NCBI RefSeq assembly: GCF_900497805.2
Contig: NW_020954557.1
Coordinates: forward strand, 43,070,445-43,134,444
DNA from: Vombatus ursinus
Lineage: Eukaryota; Chordata; Mammalia; Diprotodontia; Vombatidae
Length of the DNA stretch: 64,000 bases
Reading direction: 5' to 3'
Under the pieces are notes generated by a model. That model was not told the DNA's origin, did no database searches, and saw only the letters and a list, made by a program, of their open reading frames with translations. Positions 43,001 to 53,950 of the stretch are shown here, one piece after another. Each line of letters starts with the position of its first letter. Position 1 is the first letter of the stretch. The translations under genes and the position numbers were made by a program.

Positions 43001-45595
43001 GTTATCTATTTTTTCATAAAACTGGCTCCTAGTTTTATGTATAAGTTCAATGTTTTTTTACTTTCAATTTCATTAATCTCATCTTTGGTTATCAGGTTTT
43101 TCATTTTGGCATTAAATTGAGAATTTTTAATTTTTTCTGAGTTTTTTTTAGTTGTATGCCCAATTCATTGATTTATTCTTTCTCTCTTTTATTGATGTAT
43201 GAATTTAGAGATATAAACTTTACCCTAAGTACTGCTTTGGCTACATCCTACAAATTTTGGTATGTTGTATCATTGTCATTATCTTTGATATTGATAGTTT
43301 CTATGATATGTTCTTTAATCCACTCATTCTTTAGGATTAGATTATTTAATTCCCAATTAATTTTAATCTATATTTCCACAGTCTTTTATTGTATATAATT
43401 TTATTGCATTATGGTATGAAAATGGTACATTTAATATTTCTGATTTTCTGCATTTAGTTGTGAGGTTTTTATGCTTTATACAAGGTCAATTTTTGTGAAG
43501 GTGCCATGTATAGCTGAGAAAAAGTTGTACTTCTTTCTATTCTTATTTAATTTTCTCCAGAAGTTGATCATATCTAACTATTTTAAAATTCTATTCATCT
43601 TTTTAACTTCTTCCTTATTTATTTTGTGGTTAGATTTATCATAACTCTCAGAAAGGAAAGTTGAGGTCCCCCACTAGCATAGTTTTACTATCTATTTCCT
43701 CATGTAATTCATTTAGCTTTTCCTTTAAGAATTTGGATGCTATGTCATTTGGTATATGTTTAGTATTGATATTACTTCATTTTCTATGGTGCCTTTTAGC
43801 AAGATGTACTTTCCCTGTTTATCTCTTTTAATTAGGTCTATTTTTGCTTTTGATTGCCTAAGATTATGATTGCTATTCCTGCTTTTTTTTTTTTTACTTC
43901 AGCTGAAGGATAATAGATTCCATTCCAGCCCCTTATTTTAACTTTGTATATATCTCTCTGTTTCAAGTGTGTTTCTTATAAACAACATACTGTTGGATTC
44001 TAGTTTCTAATCCATTCTACTATCCACATATATTTTATGGGTGGATTCATGTCATTCATGTTTACAGTTGTGATTACTAGCTATGCTATTTTTTTCTGTT
44101 ACCCTCTCTTTTTATTCTGTCCCTCCTTTAAAACCTGGATTGTTTCTGATCACTACCTCCCATAATCTGCCCTCCCTTTTATCATACCCTCCTCCTTTCT
44201 CTCATTCCCTTTCATTCCTACTTCCCTGTTGGGTAACATAGATTTCTATACCCAATTGAATGTGTATATATATTCTTCCCCTGAACTGTAAAATCTCTTC
44301 CTTGCACACTTCTTTTATGTAAGATAATTTTCCTCATTCTTCCTCTACCTTCCCCTTTCATTCTCACCCATACACTTTTTAAAGATCATCCCAACATAGC
44401 CAACTCCCAACTGTGACCTCTATCTATATAGAGTCTTTCTAATTGTCCTAATAAAGATGAAGTTCTTAGGAGTTACATGTATCATCTTCCCATATAGGAA
44501 TGTAAACAGTTTAACCTTATTGATTCCCTTATGATTTCTCTTTCACATTTACTTTTTTATACTTCTCTTGAGTCTTATATTTGAATATAAATTTTTCTGT
44601 CATCTCTCATCTTTTCACAGGAATGCTTGGAAGCACCCAAAACTTGCCAATCCCCAGAGCTAACTCTGAAACAGCAGGGTAAAAAAATCCTGAAGGTTGA
44701 GACACCTCCAACCCTACTCCTACCCCAGGAACAGAGTTCAACTTTAACATAAAGTTCAGAGTCAAGAAATAGTCTGGAAATTTTAACGAACAGCAAAAAA
44801 AACAAACCTAACTACAAAAAGTTGCTCTGATGATAGTGAAGATCAAGAATAAACTCAGAAGACAACAGTATCAAAACAGTTACAAGCAGTCTCAAAGAAA
44901 AATATTAATTGGACAAAAGCCCAATAAGGATTCCTGGATGAGCTAAAAATGATTTTAAAATCAAATAACAGTAGTAGAGGAAAAATTGGAAAAAAGTTAG
45001 AATAATGAAAGAAAATTATGAAAATACAATTTACAGCTCAGTAAGAGGCACTAAAATATTGAAGAAAACATTTTAATAGAATAATAAACATTATTTAATA
45101 GAATTTGCCAAATGGAAAAAAAGGTACCAAACTTCACTGATGAAAGTAATTCTTCGAAAATTAGAATTGGGCAAGTGGAAGCTAATAATTCCATGAGACT
45201 TCAAAAAACAATAAAACAAAGTCAAAAGAATAAAAAAAGAAGAAGAAAATGTGAAATGACTCATAAGAAAAACAACTGATCTGGTAAACAAATTGTGGAG
45301 AGATAATTTAAGAATTATTATACTACTTGAAAGCTATAATTTAAAAAAGAGCCTAGACATCACATTCCAAGAAATTATTAAGGAAAACTGTTCCAATATC
45401 CAAGGACCAGAGGGTAAAATAAAAATTGAAAGAATCCACCAATCACTTCCTGAAGAAGATCCCAAAATGAAACTCCCAGGAACATTATAGATGAATTCCA
45501 GAGCTCCCAGGTCATGAAGAAAATATTGCAGGTAGCCAGAAAGAAACAATTAAAATATCATAGAGCCACATTATCACACAAGATCTAACAGCTCA
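40025..45595 (-). mobile_element. LINE-1, near full length, 5'-inverted (twin-priming type), decayed
   Basis: The 3' end lies at about 40025-40080 (reversed A-rich tail and the AACTTAAAAATTTTTAAACA end). ORF2 reads leftward: the C-terminal region at 40250-41100, the RT core around 42050-42450 (block for [25 protein letters not shown]), the endonuclease at about 43800-44100 (ETHLKQRDIYKVK), and the ORF1-ORF2 spacer up to about 44635. There the sequence flips: 44636-45595 is 5' UTR and ORF1 in plus orientation. ORF2 has many stops. The order (5' end at the junction, ORF1 end outermost, about 140 bases missing between the pieces) is the twin-priming signature. Confidence 0.9.
44636..45595 (+). 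mobile_element. Inverted 5' segment of the LINE-1 (5' UTR end and ORF1)
   Basis: ACAGAGTTCAACTTTAAC parallels the 5' UTR end at 48129-48155. The ORF1 segment encodes KSLDITFQEIIKENCSNIQG, the same domain as KSLDIIFQEIIKENCPGILE in the element at 56154. The preceding coiled-coil portion is recognisable but out of frame. It ends near 45593 at the equivalent of position 57880 in that element. Confidence 0.85.
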
Positions 45596-45774
45596 GCAAG
45601 AAGTCCCTATTTTTAAGGTTGGCCTGTAAGATTCTTTACATATGCCATCTACACAGCTACAATATTTGACTTTCTGAACAGATTAAGTAAAATCATGATG
45701 TAAATTTATTTCCTAGTCTTATTTAAAGGCTTACCTTTCAATTCCAAGGTAATACCATTCTTTCCTTGGACTTA

Positions 45775-45955
45775 TACTAACAGAATCAGAATTTTAGAGT
45801 TTAGAGATCACCTTGTCTACTCTACTCATTTTATAGATGAGGAAATTGAGGCCCAAAGAAGAGAGAAATGATCTATCCAAGGTCACACAGTATGCTGAAT
45901 AGGGACTAAAGCTGTACTCAAGGTCTCCTGGCTAGTCACACACAGCAAGATGTTG
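45775..45955 (-). repeat. SINE-F (MIR-like), antisense
   Basis: TTTTATAGATGAGGAAATTG, CTATCCAAGGTCACACAGTA and AAGGTCTCCTGGCTAGTCAC. Confidence 0.75.
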
Positions 45956-45956
45956 C

Positions 45957-46017
45957 TATTTTCTCCCATCTCTAAGGGCTTTAGTTTCTTCATTTATAAG
46001 ATAAGGGAGTTGGGTTA
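45957..46017 (+). repeat. SINE-D fragment cut by a hAT element
   Basis: CTAAGGGCTTTAGTTTCTTC ATTTATAAGATAAGGGAGTT GGGTTAGG; the expected ATGACCTCTAAGG tail is replaced by hAT sequence. Confidence 0.6.
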
Positions 46018-46232
46018 GGTCAATGGTATCAAAGTCAAATAGAAATGCTATTAAACTGCACATAGGGATCCACAAAGGTATATATTGACATAGAAAACCT
46101 CACATTAACATCTCTATGCCTTATTGTAGTTTTCCTTATCTTTTTAAAGGTTACATTTTAATCTGATTTCGGTGACACTAGCTGCACTGGAACTGTTGAA
46201 AGACATTGCCTTAGAGCCTCTTATTTGACAGC
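46018..46232 (+). mobile_element. Non-autonomous hAT-like element
   Basis: Left terminus CAATGGTATCAAAGTCAAAT and right terminus TTTGACAGCTCTGGCC approximate CAGGGGTGTCAAAC inverted termini. The interior matches the copy at 26812-27040. Confidence 0.55.
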
Positions 46233-46351
46233 TCTGGCCTTGACTCCTTCTATCTTCAGTACTCTACAATAATCAAGGTAGGAATACTGGGAACGAGACC
46301 AAAAGAGCAGTGGTCAGGTAGGGGGAAGGCCCCGGTAGTTCAGTAAGAGCC

Positions 46352-46711
46352 TTACAGTCTGGGCTTTCTGTTTTGGTTCTTGAAGTAAGGCCTCACTGGT
46401 GGACCCCATCTATGGATGAGTTCAAAAGTCCTAGTTTTGATAAAATAGGTTCTGTTCTTCTTGGGGAAGCAGATCATCCTTATCTTTCCAAGAACCTTTC
46501 TAGACAACAGGGCCATAGCTTCTGACCTGACTGAGAACTTCTCACTAGATTCTCTTTTCCATGATACTGCATTGGGATTGGGCCCTAGGCAGTTGACCTG
46601 GTTCAGTCTGGTTTCCTTTCCCTCAGCACTGACTTCATATAGGTTACATATTCTTCTTTTAAAAGTAGAAAAGAGAAACTGTAGGGTTCTAACAACAACT
46701 AAAATGGGCAA
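46352..46711 (-). CDS. Candidate open frame or processed pseudogene, unrecognised
   Basis: A 119-residue frame ends in TAA at its low-coordinate end. Its C-terminal part is basic and aromatic (KIRMICFPKKNRTYFIKTRT, then FELIHRWGPPVRPYFKNQNR KPRL) and reads like protein rather than repeat. I cannot assign it. No introns, poly(A) remnant or TSD were seen, and the opposite strand is open over much of the same interval (46461-46772), so chance openness in moderately GC-rich DNA is a real alternative. Confidence 0.15.
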   Translation of the reverse strand: MPILVVVRTLQFLFSTFKRRICNLYEVSAEGKETRLNQVNCLGPNPNAVSWKRESSEKFSVRSEAMALLSRKVLGKIRMICFPKKNRTYFIKTRTFELIHRWGPPVRPYFKNQNRKPRL

Positions 46712-46779
46712 AGTACTTTATAGATATGAATTCAATATTCAAGTTCTGAATGATTTATTATTCACTAAATAGATAGAAT

Positions 46780-46897
46780 GTATTTTCCTTGTGGTTAAGG
46801 GGTACTTTATTTTTGTCTTTGTATTCCCAAAGAGCCTAGCACTGTGCCTGGCACATAGTAGGCACTCAACAAATATTTTTTGATTCGTTGGTTGATT
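46780..46897 (+). repeat. L2 LINE 3' terminus
   Basis: TGTCTTTGTATTCCCAAAGA GCCTAGCACTGTGCCTGGCA CATAGTAGGCACTCAACAAA. Confidence 0.85.
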
Positions 46898-47454
46898 GCA
46901 CAAGTCCAGTGCCATGTTCAGAGTAAGTTACTGAGAGTGAGCATGAACATATTTAGTAAGTCAGAAGTAATTTTATCAAAGGAATCATCAGACCACTACA
47001 TCACTGTGTCAATTTAATGATGCTGTCTAAAATAACTTCAGCTCTGATTTTTGAAACAGCTGACACATGTCTGAGTTAGCCAACAAATAACTCAGTTTTT
47101 CTGGAATTGGTCTAAGTAAATACTAGTTAGAATACTATGAGTAACTCAGAATCCTAGCTTTAGAGTTAGAAAGAGACTTTAGAGATGAATTAGTTCACTT
47201 TCACCCCCACAACCCCAGTTACAAGAAAACCAGGAGGTTTTCTCTGAGCTCCCAGACTTTTCCAGGGAAAACATTTCTTTCTATATAGAGAGTTTCCTGA
47301 TGAGGGGCAGCAGTAGCTTATCTGATAGATTACAGCTTTCAAAGGGGAGAGAGAAGATTATATGAATGACTAAGTACATTTTGGGAATACAACCCAGGAG
47401 TGGGACCCCAGCTTTGAGGAGGCCCTCTTAGAAAACCCTTTGTTGGATTTCCAG
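46898..47454. other. Mostly unrecognised sequence
   Basis: A diverged SINE-F head trace occurs at about 47150-47215 (GAATCCTAGCTTTAGAGTTA). The remainder is unassigned. Left flank of the L1 5' half. Confidence 0.35.
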
Positions 47455-48938
47455 GAGCCAAGATGGTGGAGTAAGCAGTAAATTACCATAACTCTCCCAT
47501 ATTTACCTTCAAACAACCATAAATTAGCTCTCCAAAACAAATCCTGGAACAGCAGAACCAGCAAAAACATGGGGTGAAACAATTTTTAGCCCTAGAAATT
47601 TGGAAGATTGGCAGGAAAACTCTGTCTCACCTGCATGAAAGGTGAGCTCGGTCTAGGACAGGAAGTAACCCAGCAAGCCAGCAGCAAGCCCTATCTCAGC
47701 AAACCAGTGGGAGATCCTGAACCCCAGTGTGGTGGAGCAGGCAAACACCAACACCAGGACCCCTCATATACCTCAACATAGCCAGGGGAATGGGCAGACT
47801 CCAGCTCTGAGAACCACTATGCTTCAGCATAGCCCCAGGCAAACAGGCAGACTCCAGTAGTCAGACCAGCATGTGCTTCAGTGTAGCTCTTGGGGAAATG
47901 TAGAAATATCCCATCAGCCTTAGCACAAGCTAGGTACCAGCAGTAGGACCTGACTCTGCACCAGATAAGCTGCCAGACCCCTACAATCTCCAGCAGTACC
48001 ATCCAGCCCCTATCCCACCCCCTCAGCACAGCACCAGACACAAGGGTCCCCTGTGGACCTCAGGGCAACATCTGTGCAGCACCAGGTGAATAGCCAGGGC
48101 CTGCAGCCCCTGGCACAAGAACCCTTTCCTCCCCAGGACAGAGTTCAAATTTAAAGGAAAGGAAAAATGCCAAAAAAGATGAGCAAAAAACTACAACAAA
48201 AGAATCTGACCACAGAAAGTTTTTATGGTGACAGGGAGCATCAAGACACAAACTCGGAAGAGGACCACAATGTCAAAACACCTATGGGCAAAGCACCACA
48301 CAAAAATGGGAAGTGGTCTCAAGCCCAGAAAGAACCCATGGAAGAGCTCAAAAAGGAGCTTAAAAATCATATAAGAGGTGGAAGAAAAATTGGGAAAAGA
48401 AATGAGAATGATGCAAGAGAATTACGAAAAAAGAGTCAACAGCTTGGAAAAAGAAAACAACTGCTTAAGAGGTAGAATTGGCCAAATGAAAAAGGAGATA
48501 CAAAAATCCACTGAAGAAATCAACTCCTTAAAAAGTGCAAATTGGCCAAATGGAAAAGGAAGTACAAAAGCTAACTGAAGAAAACAACTCCTTAGAAGTT
48601 AGAATTGGGCAAGGGGAAACTAATGACTATGAGACATCAAGAATCAATGAAACAAATTCAAAAGAATGAAAAAAATAGAAGAAAATGTAAAATATTTCAT
48701 AGGAAAAACAACTGACCTGGAAAATAGATCCAGTAGACAAAATATCAGAATAATTAGACTACCTAAAAACCATAATCAAAAGGAGAACCTGGACAGCATC
48801 TTTCAAGAAATTAGCAAGAAAAACTGCCCTGATATCCTGGAACCAGAGGACAAAATAGGCATTGAAAGAATCCACCAATCACATCAGGAAAGAGATCCCA
48901 AAATAAAAATTCAGTGGGACCAAACAGAACCATACTAA
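47455..48938 (+). mobile_element. LINE-1 5' half (5' UTR and ORF1 only), no 3' end
   Basis: Starts at the canonical L1 5' end, GAGCCAAGATGGTGGAGTAA, with about 700 bases of GC-richer 5' UTR. ORF1 starts at 48167 (MPKKMSKKLQQKNLTTESFY), with a coiled coil (MQENYEKRVNSLEKENNCLR) and an RRM-like domain (TTDLENRSSRQNIRIIRLPK, KNCPDILEPEDKIGIERIHQ). At least two frame changes break it. The copy stops at about 48938 without ORF2, 3' UTR or A-tail, and antisense CR1 begins at once. Confidence 0.9.
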
Positions 48939-48940
48939 TT

Positions 48941-49565
48941 GTCTTCCACAAGACAGGCCTTCATATATGGAAACACAGCTAACTTGTTCCCCATGTATCT
49001 TCTTTTCTCCAGGCTAAACATGCCCAGTTCCTTCAATGGATCATTATATGTCATGGTTTCAAGGCCCTCTCCCACCTTGGCTGCCTGTCTCTGGACATAC
49101 TCCAATTTGTCAGTGACGTTAAAACTTGGTGCCCAGAAACAAACACGATATTCTGGTTGTCTGATAAAGGCATACTAAAGGGATTTTCATTCTGCTCTTC
49201 CCAGAACCTGTTCCCTTCTCTTTTCCCAGGATCAGTCCAAGAATACCTTGTTATTGTTGTTGTTTTTACATCACACTACTGACTCATGTGAAGCTTGTAG
49301 TCTACCACAACGCCGGGGTCATTTTCAGAATAACTAGTAACCTCTTTCTATTATATTTGTGATGCTAACTTTCTGTATTCAAGTTAAAGACTTTATATTT
49401 ATTCTCATTGAATTTCATCTGATTAGATTCTTGGATTTTTGTCTCTTGTGAATTGAACAGATGCTTCTTTTCTTCCTTCTTGTGGATCCTTTCTATAGTA
49501 TCTAACTTAGAGAATATACATAAGCAGTATTCTATCCCCCTTTCCACCCCCGACTTTTTAAGTTC
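48941..49565 (-). repeat. CR1/L3-type LINE, antisense
   Basis: TTCTCCAGGCTAAACATGCC CAGTTCCTTCAATGGATC, AGGCCCTCTCCCACCTTGGC TGCC, CTTGGTGCCCAGAAACAAAC, GAAGCTTGTAGTCTACCACA and GAATTTCATCTGATTAGATT follow the reversed CR1/L3 order. About 620 bases. Confidence 0.75.
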
Positions 49566-49984
49566 TTTGAAGTTCCTTATTTGTTTTGATAGACACAGGA
49601 GCCCTGGAAATGGTAACAACTCTCTCCTCCCCCTGCCCCTGCAGATGAGCATTCTTACTTCCAGTCAAGTCCTCATAGCCATCATCTGGGAAACAGCTAT
49701 GATGAAGGAAATAACCATACTCACCAATTGCCAACCAACAGCCACGTACAGGGAAGGCAAACCAGTCTAGTTGAAGCAGCAAGGCACCCTGAGGGAAAGA
49801 TAAGAAGCACCATGTGCCAGGCAAGTCAAACTACCACCATCACTTTGACCACCATCTCCCCTCAGACCCTTATGGAAATAGTCAAGAACCCTGAACGCAA
49901 GAGCCATAGGAATGGCACTGACTCCAACCTAGTGCTCCCAGCCATGATCCTGGGAAGCAACTCCAGCTCTTGGAGGGACTGTCC
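49566..49984. other. Unrecognised sequence with an open frame
   Basis: A 113-codon plus frame (49728-50069) runs through here into an L2 tail, with no recognisable domain. A CCCTGCAG acceptor-like site at about 49636 precedes ATGAGC. Not called as a gene. Confidence 0.3.
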
Positions 49985-50062
49985 TACTTCTCTATTTGTA
50001 CCCACAATGCTTAGAACAGTGCTTTATAATAAATGCTTCATTCATTCATTCATTCTGCTCTG
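49985..50062 (+). repeat. L2 LINE terminus with (TTCA)n
   Basis: TTTGTACCCACAATGCTTAG AACAGTGCTTTATAATAAAT GCTTCATTCATTCATTCATT C. Confidence 0.7.
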
Positions 50063-50229
50063 TAAATGACACAATTATGGGAACACTACAAAGATGTGGA
50101 AAAAATTTTTTAGACCTTATTAAATTAAAAAAAGAAAAATATGACCAAGAAAACAACTACCAACTTATACATACTTTCCTCATTTATATCTACTGGCTAT
50201 TCATCCATATGATGACATGCAGTTAGACA

Positions 50230-50830
50230 GACAACAAAATTTTTTATAGCTTTTTTGGTAGCGTTTCCAGTCTTGTCAACCAGATGTTGTCCCAGACCCA
50301 CAATTCTGCAGTATATATAATGCTGGCCAAAGCTTCACTTTGGAAGATTTTGAAAACAACATCTATCAGGTGCCTGCCTTTTTTGTGTTGTTAATTTCAA
50401 TTTGGACCCTACTGTTCGAGTGACTATAGCTTTTGTTCTTTCAATTTTCCCTGAGAATATTTCATTAAAACATCTAAATTGTTAAGTTGCTGACATTTTC
50501 TTGATTATCTGACTTTACAGTATGTCAAAATTTGCAGATTTCTTTCCACAAAACCATTACTTCTGTTTTTGAATCCTTTACATTTATTGATTTGTTTTCA
50601 GTAATTGCTGAGTTTGGAGAGAAGCTTGTTAAGACCTATATGAACTAATGATGGTATAACTCTATCATCTGCATACAGTAGAATGGAAGTCTTTCAAGAG
50701 AGGAAATTTGGTTCCAATAACTTTGTTCTTACCTTACAGCAAATATTGAATAGTAGTGGGGCTGAAAGATGCCTTATTTTAGTCCTAGGTCAACAGAAAT
50801 CAGTTCTACCAGAGAATCAAAAGTATCATT
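50230..50830 (-). mobile_element. RTE-like LINE fragment, antisense (tentative)
   Basis: The minus-strand sense seems to hold an RT region: the plus-strand phrases CTATCATCTGCATACAGTAG AATGG and AAATATTGAATAGTAGTGGG GCTGAAAGATGCC resemble antisense YADD-flanking and downstream RT sequence in RTE/BovB LINEs. Heavily decayed, with no frame open beyond a few dozen codons. Confidence 0.35.
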
Positions 50831-51145
50831 GCTAGAATAGAAATAAAAGATACCTACCAATTATAATAAGAGTTCATTTTTGCCAAAGGTGATTGCTATT
50901 GTGTGAAGCTTGAGATATTCTGTAGAAGCCCATATGCTATCTTTGGCTAAATTATAGGTAGTGGCTATCCTTTTGTGTAGGGACAGAATAAGGACTAGGC
51001 CTGCAATTTTATCAATATACCCTCTGCCCGTGCAACTCCATTACTTCTCTGAAGCTTATGGTCTTAAGAGAATTGCTTCAGAACCCTGAGCAGCTGAATG
51101 ACGGGCAGCACCTGTTCGAGGCGAGACTTAAACCCAAGTTCTAGG
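50831..51145. other. Unrecognised sequence
   Basis: May continue the RTE-like fragment (to about 51000). Otherwise unassigned. Confidence 0.3.
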
Positions 51146-51405
51146 TAACAGAGCTGTGTAGTGTGATAGGTAAACAGTTGCATTTTGAATCAGGAAAACT
51201 TGAGTTCAAATCGAGCCTCTGACATTTACTAGCTGTGATCCTTGGCAAACCACTTAATCCTCTTTTCAGCCTCAGTTTTCTTGTCTATAACATGAAGATT
51301 ACAATAGTACTCATGTAGGGTTGTTGTGAGGAACAAATGACATAATGGATGTAAAGTGCTTCACAGACTTCAAGGTATACTATAACTGCTAGCTATTATC
51401 TCTAG
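51146..51405 (+). repeat. SINE-B, near full length
   Basis: GTAACAGAGCTGTGTAGTGT, AAACTTGAGTTCAAATCGAG, TAGGGTTGTTGTGAGGAACA AATGAC and CTATAACTGCTAGCTATTAT. Confidence 0.85.
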
Positions 51406-51537
51406 CTCTGAGGCTGGCACTCCATATATATAGCTATTAGTTGATTGTAAAAAAAATTTTTTTTAAACTGGTTGTTTAAGGGTTAATAATAGTGTTGTAC
51501 TTTCCTATTTTCTAGCTTGTTCAATAAACGTGTTATC

Positions 51538-51783
51538 ATATAATAGCTAGCATCTATATAATATTTTAAAGTCTGCAAAACTCTTTGCAAATATCACCTC
51601 ATTTAACCTTACAACAAACCCTGGGAAGTAAATACTATTATTTTGCCCATTTTACAGATGAGGAAATAGAGGCAGACAGAGGTAAAGTGACTTGACCAGA
51701 GTCTCATGGCCAGTAATGTCTGAGGCTAAATTTGAACTCAGGTCTTCCTGACCCTAGGTCTAGCACTCTAAGCCATTAAGTGG
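51538..51783 (-). repeat. SINE-B, antisense
   Basis: AATAGCTAGCATCTATATAA, TTTTGCCCATTTTACAGATG AGGAAATAGAGGCAGACAGA and CTAGCACTCTAAGCCATTA. Confidence 0.88.
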
Positions 51784-51849
51784 TAATATATTTGACGACT
51801 ATATTCAAGGGACATATGGAAGTTGCACGGACCCGGTTTCTTATGCTTT

Positions 51850-52118
51850 TTTTAGACATACAAAATTATTTAATTTTTATTCTTTTCAGTGAACAGAAAT
51901 CTATTTTCTCTCCATCTCACCTCTGCCATTAAAAAAAAGAAAACATTTGTAAAAAATGCACAAGCAAAGCAAAAAAATCTTCAATTAACAAAAAAATTGC
52001 CTTCTTTCCCTCTTACCCTCATTTAACAAAAAAAGAAAAAAGACAAAACCTTTGTAAAAATATGCGTAGTTAACAAAACAAATTCCTGCAATGGCCATTT
52101 CCAAAAAATATACTTATG
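51850..52118 (-). mobile_element. HAL1/L1-type 3' end, antisense
   Basis: TTTTTATTCTTTTCAGTGAA, TCTCTCCATCTCACCTCTGC, TTGCCTTCTTTCCCTCTTAC and ACAAATTCCTGCAATGGCCA resemble the reverse of the HAL1 3' end at 58690-58905. Confidence 0.5.
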
Positions 52119-52124
52119 ATTACA

Positions 52125-52318
52125 AAAGACATTACGAAGTTTATCTCACTTGATCTTTATAGGAACTCCATAAGTGGAGTAGTTTAAATAAATTACCCCC
52201 ATTTTACAGATGGGGAAATTGAGACTCAGGTAAAATGGTCTAAGGTCACACAGTTAATAACTGATAAAGCTGGAATTCAAATCAAGGCCAAGTTTCCTTC
52301 CTACCACACCAAGCTGAA
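52125..52318 (-). repeat. SINE-B/F, antisense
   Basis: GTTTATCTCACTTGATCTTT, CCCCCATTTTACAGATGGGG, GGTCACACAGTTAATAACTG and TTCCTACCACACCAAGCTG. Confidence 0.8.
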
Positions 52319-53109
52319 AACAATACTCTGTTTCCATCTATCTGGAAAAAAAATTCTGTATTATTAATATAGATGGGGGAAAATAGCCAATATTGTCACC
52401 AACTCTTATAGAATTATTTCTCTATAGTTGACATATCCTCTTGAGGTGCCTTGCATCAAGAAACAGATGCTTACTTCTGATAAACAGGACTCACAGAGGA
52501 AAGTTATCATGTCAATTATTGTATCATCTCTTCTTTTCTGACACCCATGCTTTTGATGATTTTATCCCTTCTATGGCTTTAAATACCATCTCTTTGATGG
52601 TGACAATAAAACCTTCATCTTCAGCTTGACTTTTCTTACAGTTCCAATCCCATATTTCCATTTGTATGTACCACTAACACTTAACACAGCATAGCCTAAA
52701 CTGCACTCATCTCTTCTTCCTCAAAACCTCTTCTTTTTCCTGAATCCCCATGTCTGTTAATGACACCACCATGTAGACCAGGCATTTTATGTTCACCAGG
52801 CATAGAACCACTGCATTTTCTTTGACTTCTTTTCCCAACATAAAAATCATTCTCTCTATTATTGTTTCCATTGCTAGCACCCTAAAGCAAGACCTTTTGC
52901 CCAGACTGCTGTAAGAATCTCCTGTAATTTCCATGCTTCCAGTCTTCTCTTCTGTCTGATCTACACACATATATCCCTGCCAAATCAAGCCTTTCATTGT
53001 ACGGCAATGATACTCTCATACATATGTTAATTTATCGACCAAATATTTATTAAATTCCTACTGTATACAGAGAATTACACTAGGTCAGTCCATCTTTACA
53101 ACTACCTGT
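52319..53109. other. Unrecognised sequence
   Basis: Pyrimidine-rich and probably partly a diverged L2 5' extension of the element that follows. The minus-strand 96-codon frame at 52707-52997 shows no domain. Confidence 0.35.
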
Positions 53110-53149
53110 TGGGTATTGCTAACTGGATGTCTCTCTAGCACCTAAATTC

Positions 53150-53169
53150 CACCTCTCTCTCTCTCTCTG

Positions 53170-53200
<31 letters not shown>

Positions 53201-53302
53201 ATATGTATATATGTATCTATATATATGTACACACACATACTTATGTACATATTATATATATACACATATATACTTATGTACTATATATATACATACATCT
53301 AT
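53150..53302. repeat. (CT)n-(TA)n-(CA/TA)n compound microsatellite
   Basis: CTCTCTCTCTCTCTCTGTAT passes into (TA)n, (GTAT)n and ACACACAT units over about 150 bases. Confidence 0.95.
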
Positions 53303-53713
53303 AATGCTCTAAGACTAACTTCTCATTTTGACTTTTGACTTCCCTTTTTCTGCTTATGCCATCTATCATCATTTTCTCTTAATGACATGACCATTCTCCC
53401 ACTCACCCAGAGATAATGCCTTAAAGTAATTTTAAAAATTCTTTCTCTTTTTAAATAATCAATATGTCCATTTTTTCTTGGCTTCATCTCTTGTCACTTC
53501 ATTTTATTCACACTGCAAAGACTCTGGTTCAGACTCTCATTGCTTTATGTCTGAATGAATAGCCTACTATCATGTGCCCCTGCTTCCTGGCCATCCTGCA
53601 CACTTCTACTCAACTAATTTTCCTATAGAACAGTTTTGATTACTACTTCCCTGCTTAAAATTTTTCAATGACTCTACAATACAAAAGGATAAAGTCTTCA
53701 CTCCTAAGAGCCT

Positions 53714-53950
53714 CCACAGAGTCTTTTGTGATTGTTGTTCAGTCATTTCAGTTGTGTCCAACTCTTCATGACCTTATTTGGGGTTTTCTTGGCAAAGATA
53801 CTAAAGTATCTTTTTCCGGATACGTGGAAATGGAATCTTTGCCATTTCCTTCTCCATCTCATTTTACAGATGAGGAAACTGAGGCAAACAAGGTTAAGTG
53901 ACTGCCCACGGTCACACAGCTAAGTGTCTGAGGTGATTCACAGAGTCTAC
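53714..53950 (-). repeat. SINE-A, antisense, with TSD in L2
   Basis: Flanked by CACAGAGTCT at 53714-53723 and 53941-53950. Between them: GATTGTTGTTCAGTCATTTC, TTTTACAGATGAGGAAACTG and CACGGTCACACAGCTAAGTG. The tRNA head is missing beyond GTGTCTGAGG, so the copy is 5'-truncated. Confidence 0.88.

Noticed and set aside
49728-50069. 113-codon plus frame as a gene
   Set aside because: Runs into an L2 terminus, lacks a domain and shows no splice or promoter context.
53150-53302. CRISPR-like array
   Set aside because: Units are 2-4 bases with no spacers; a compound microsatellite in a vertebrate genome.
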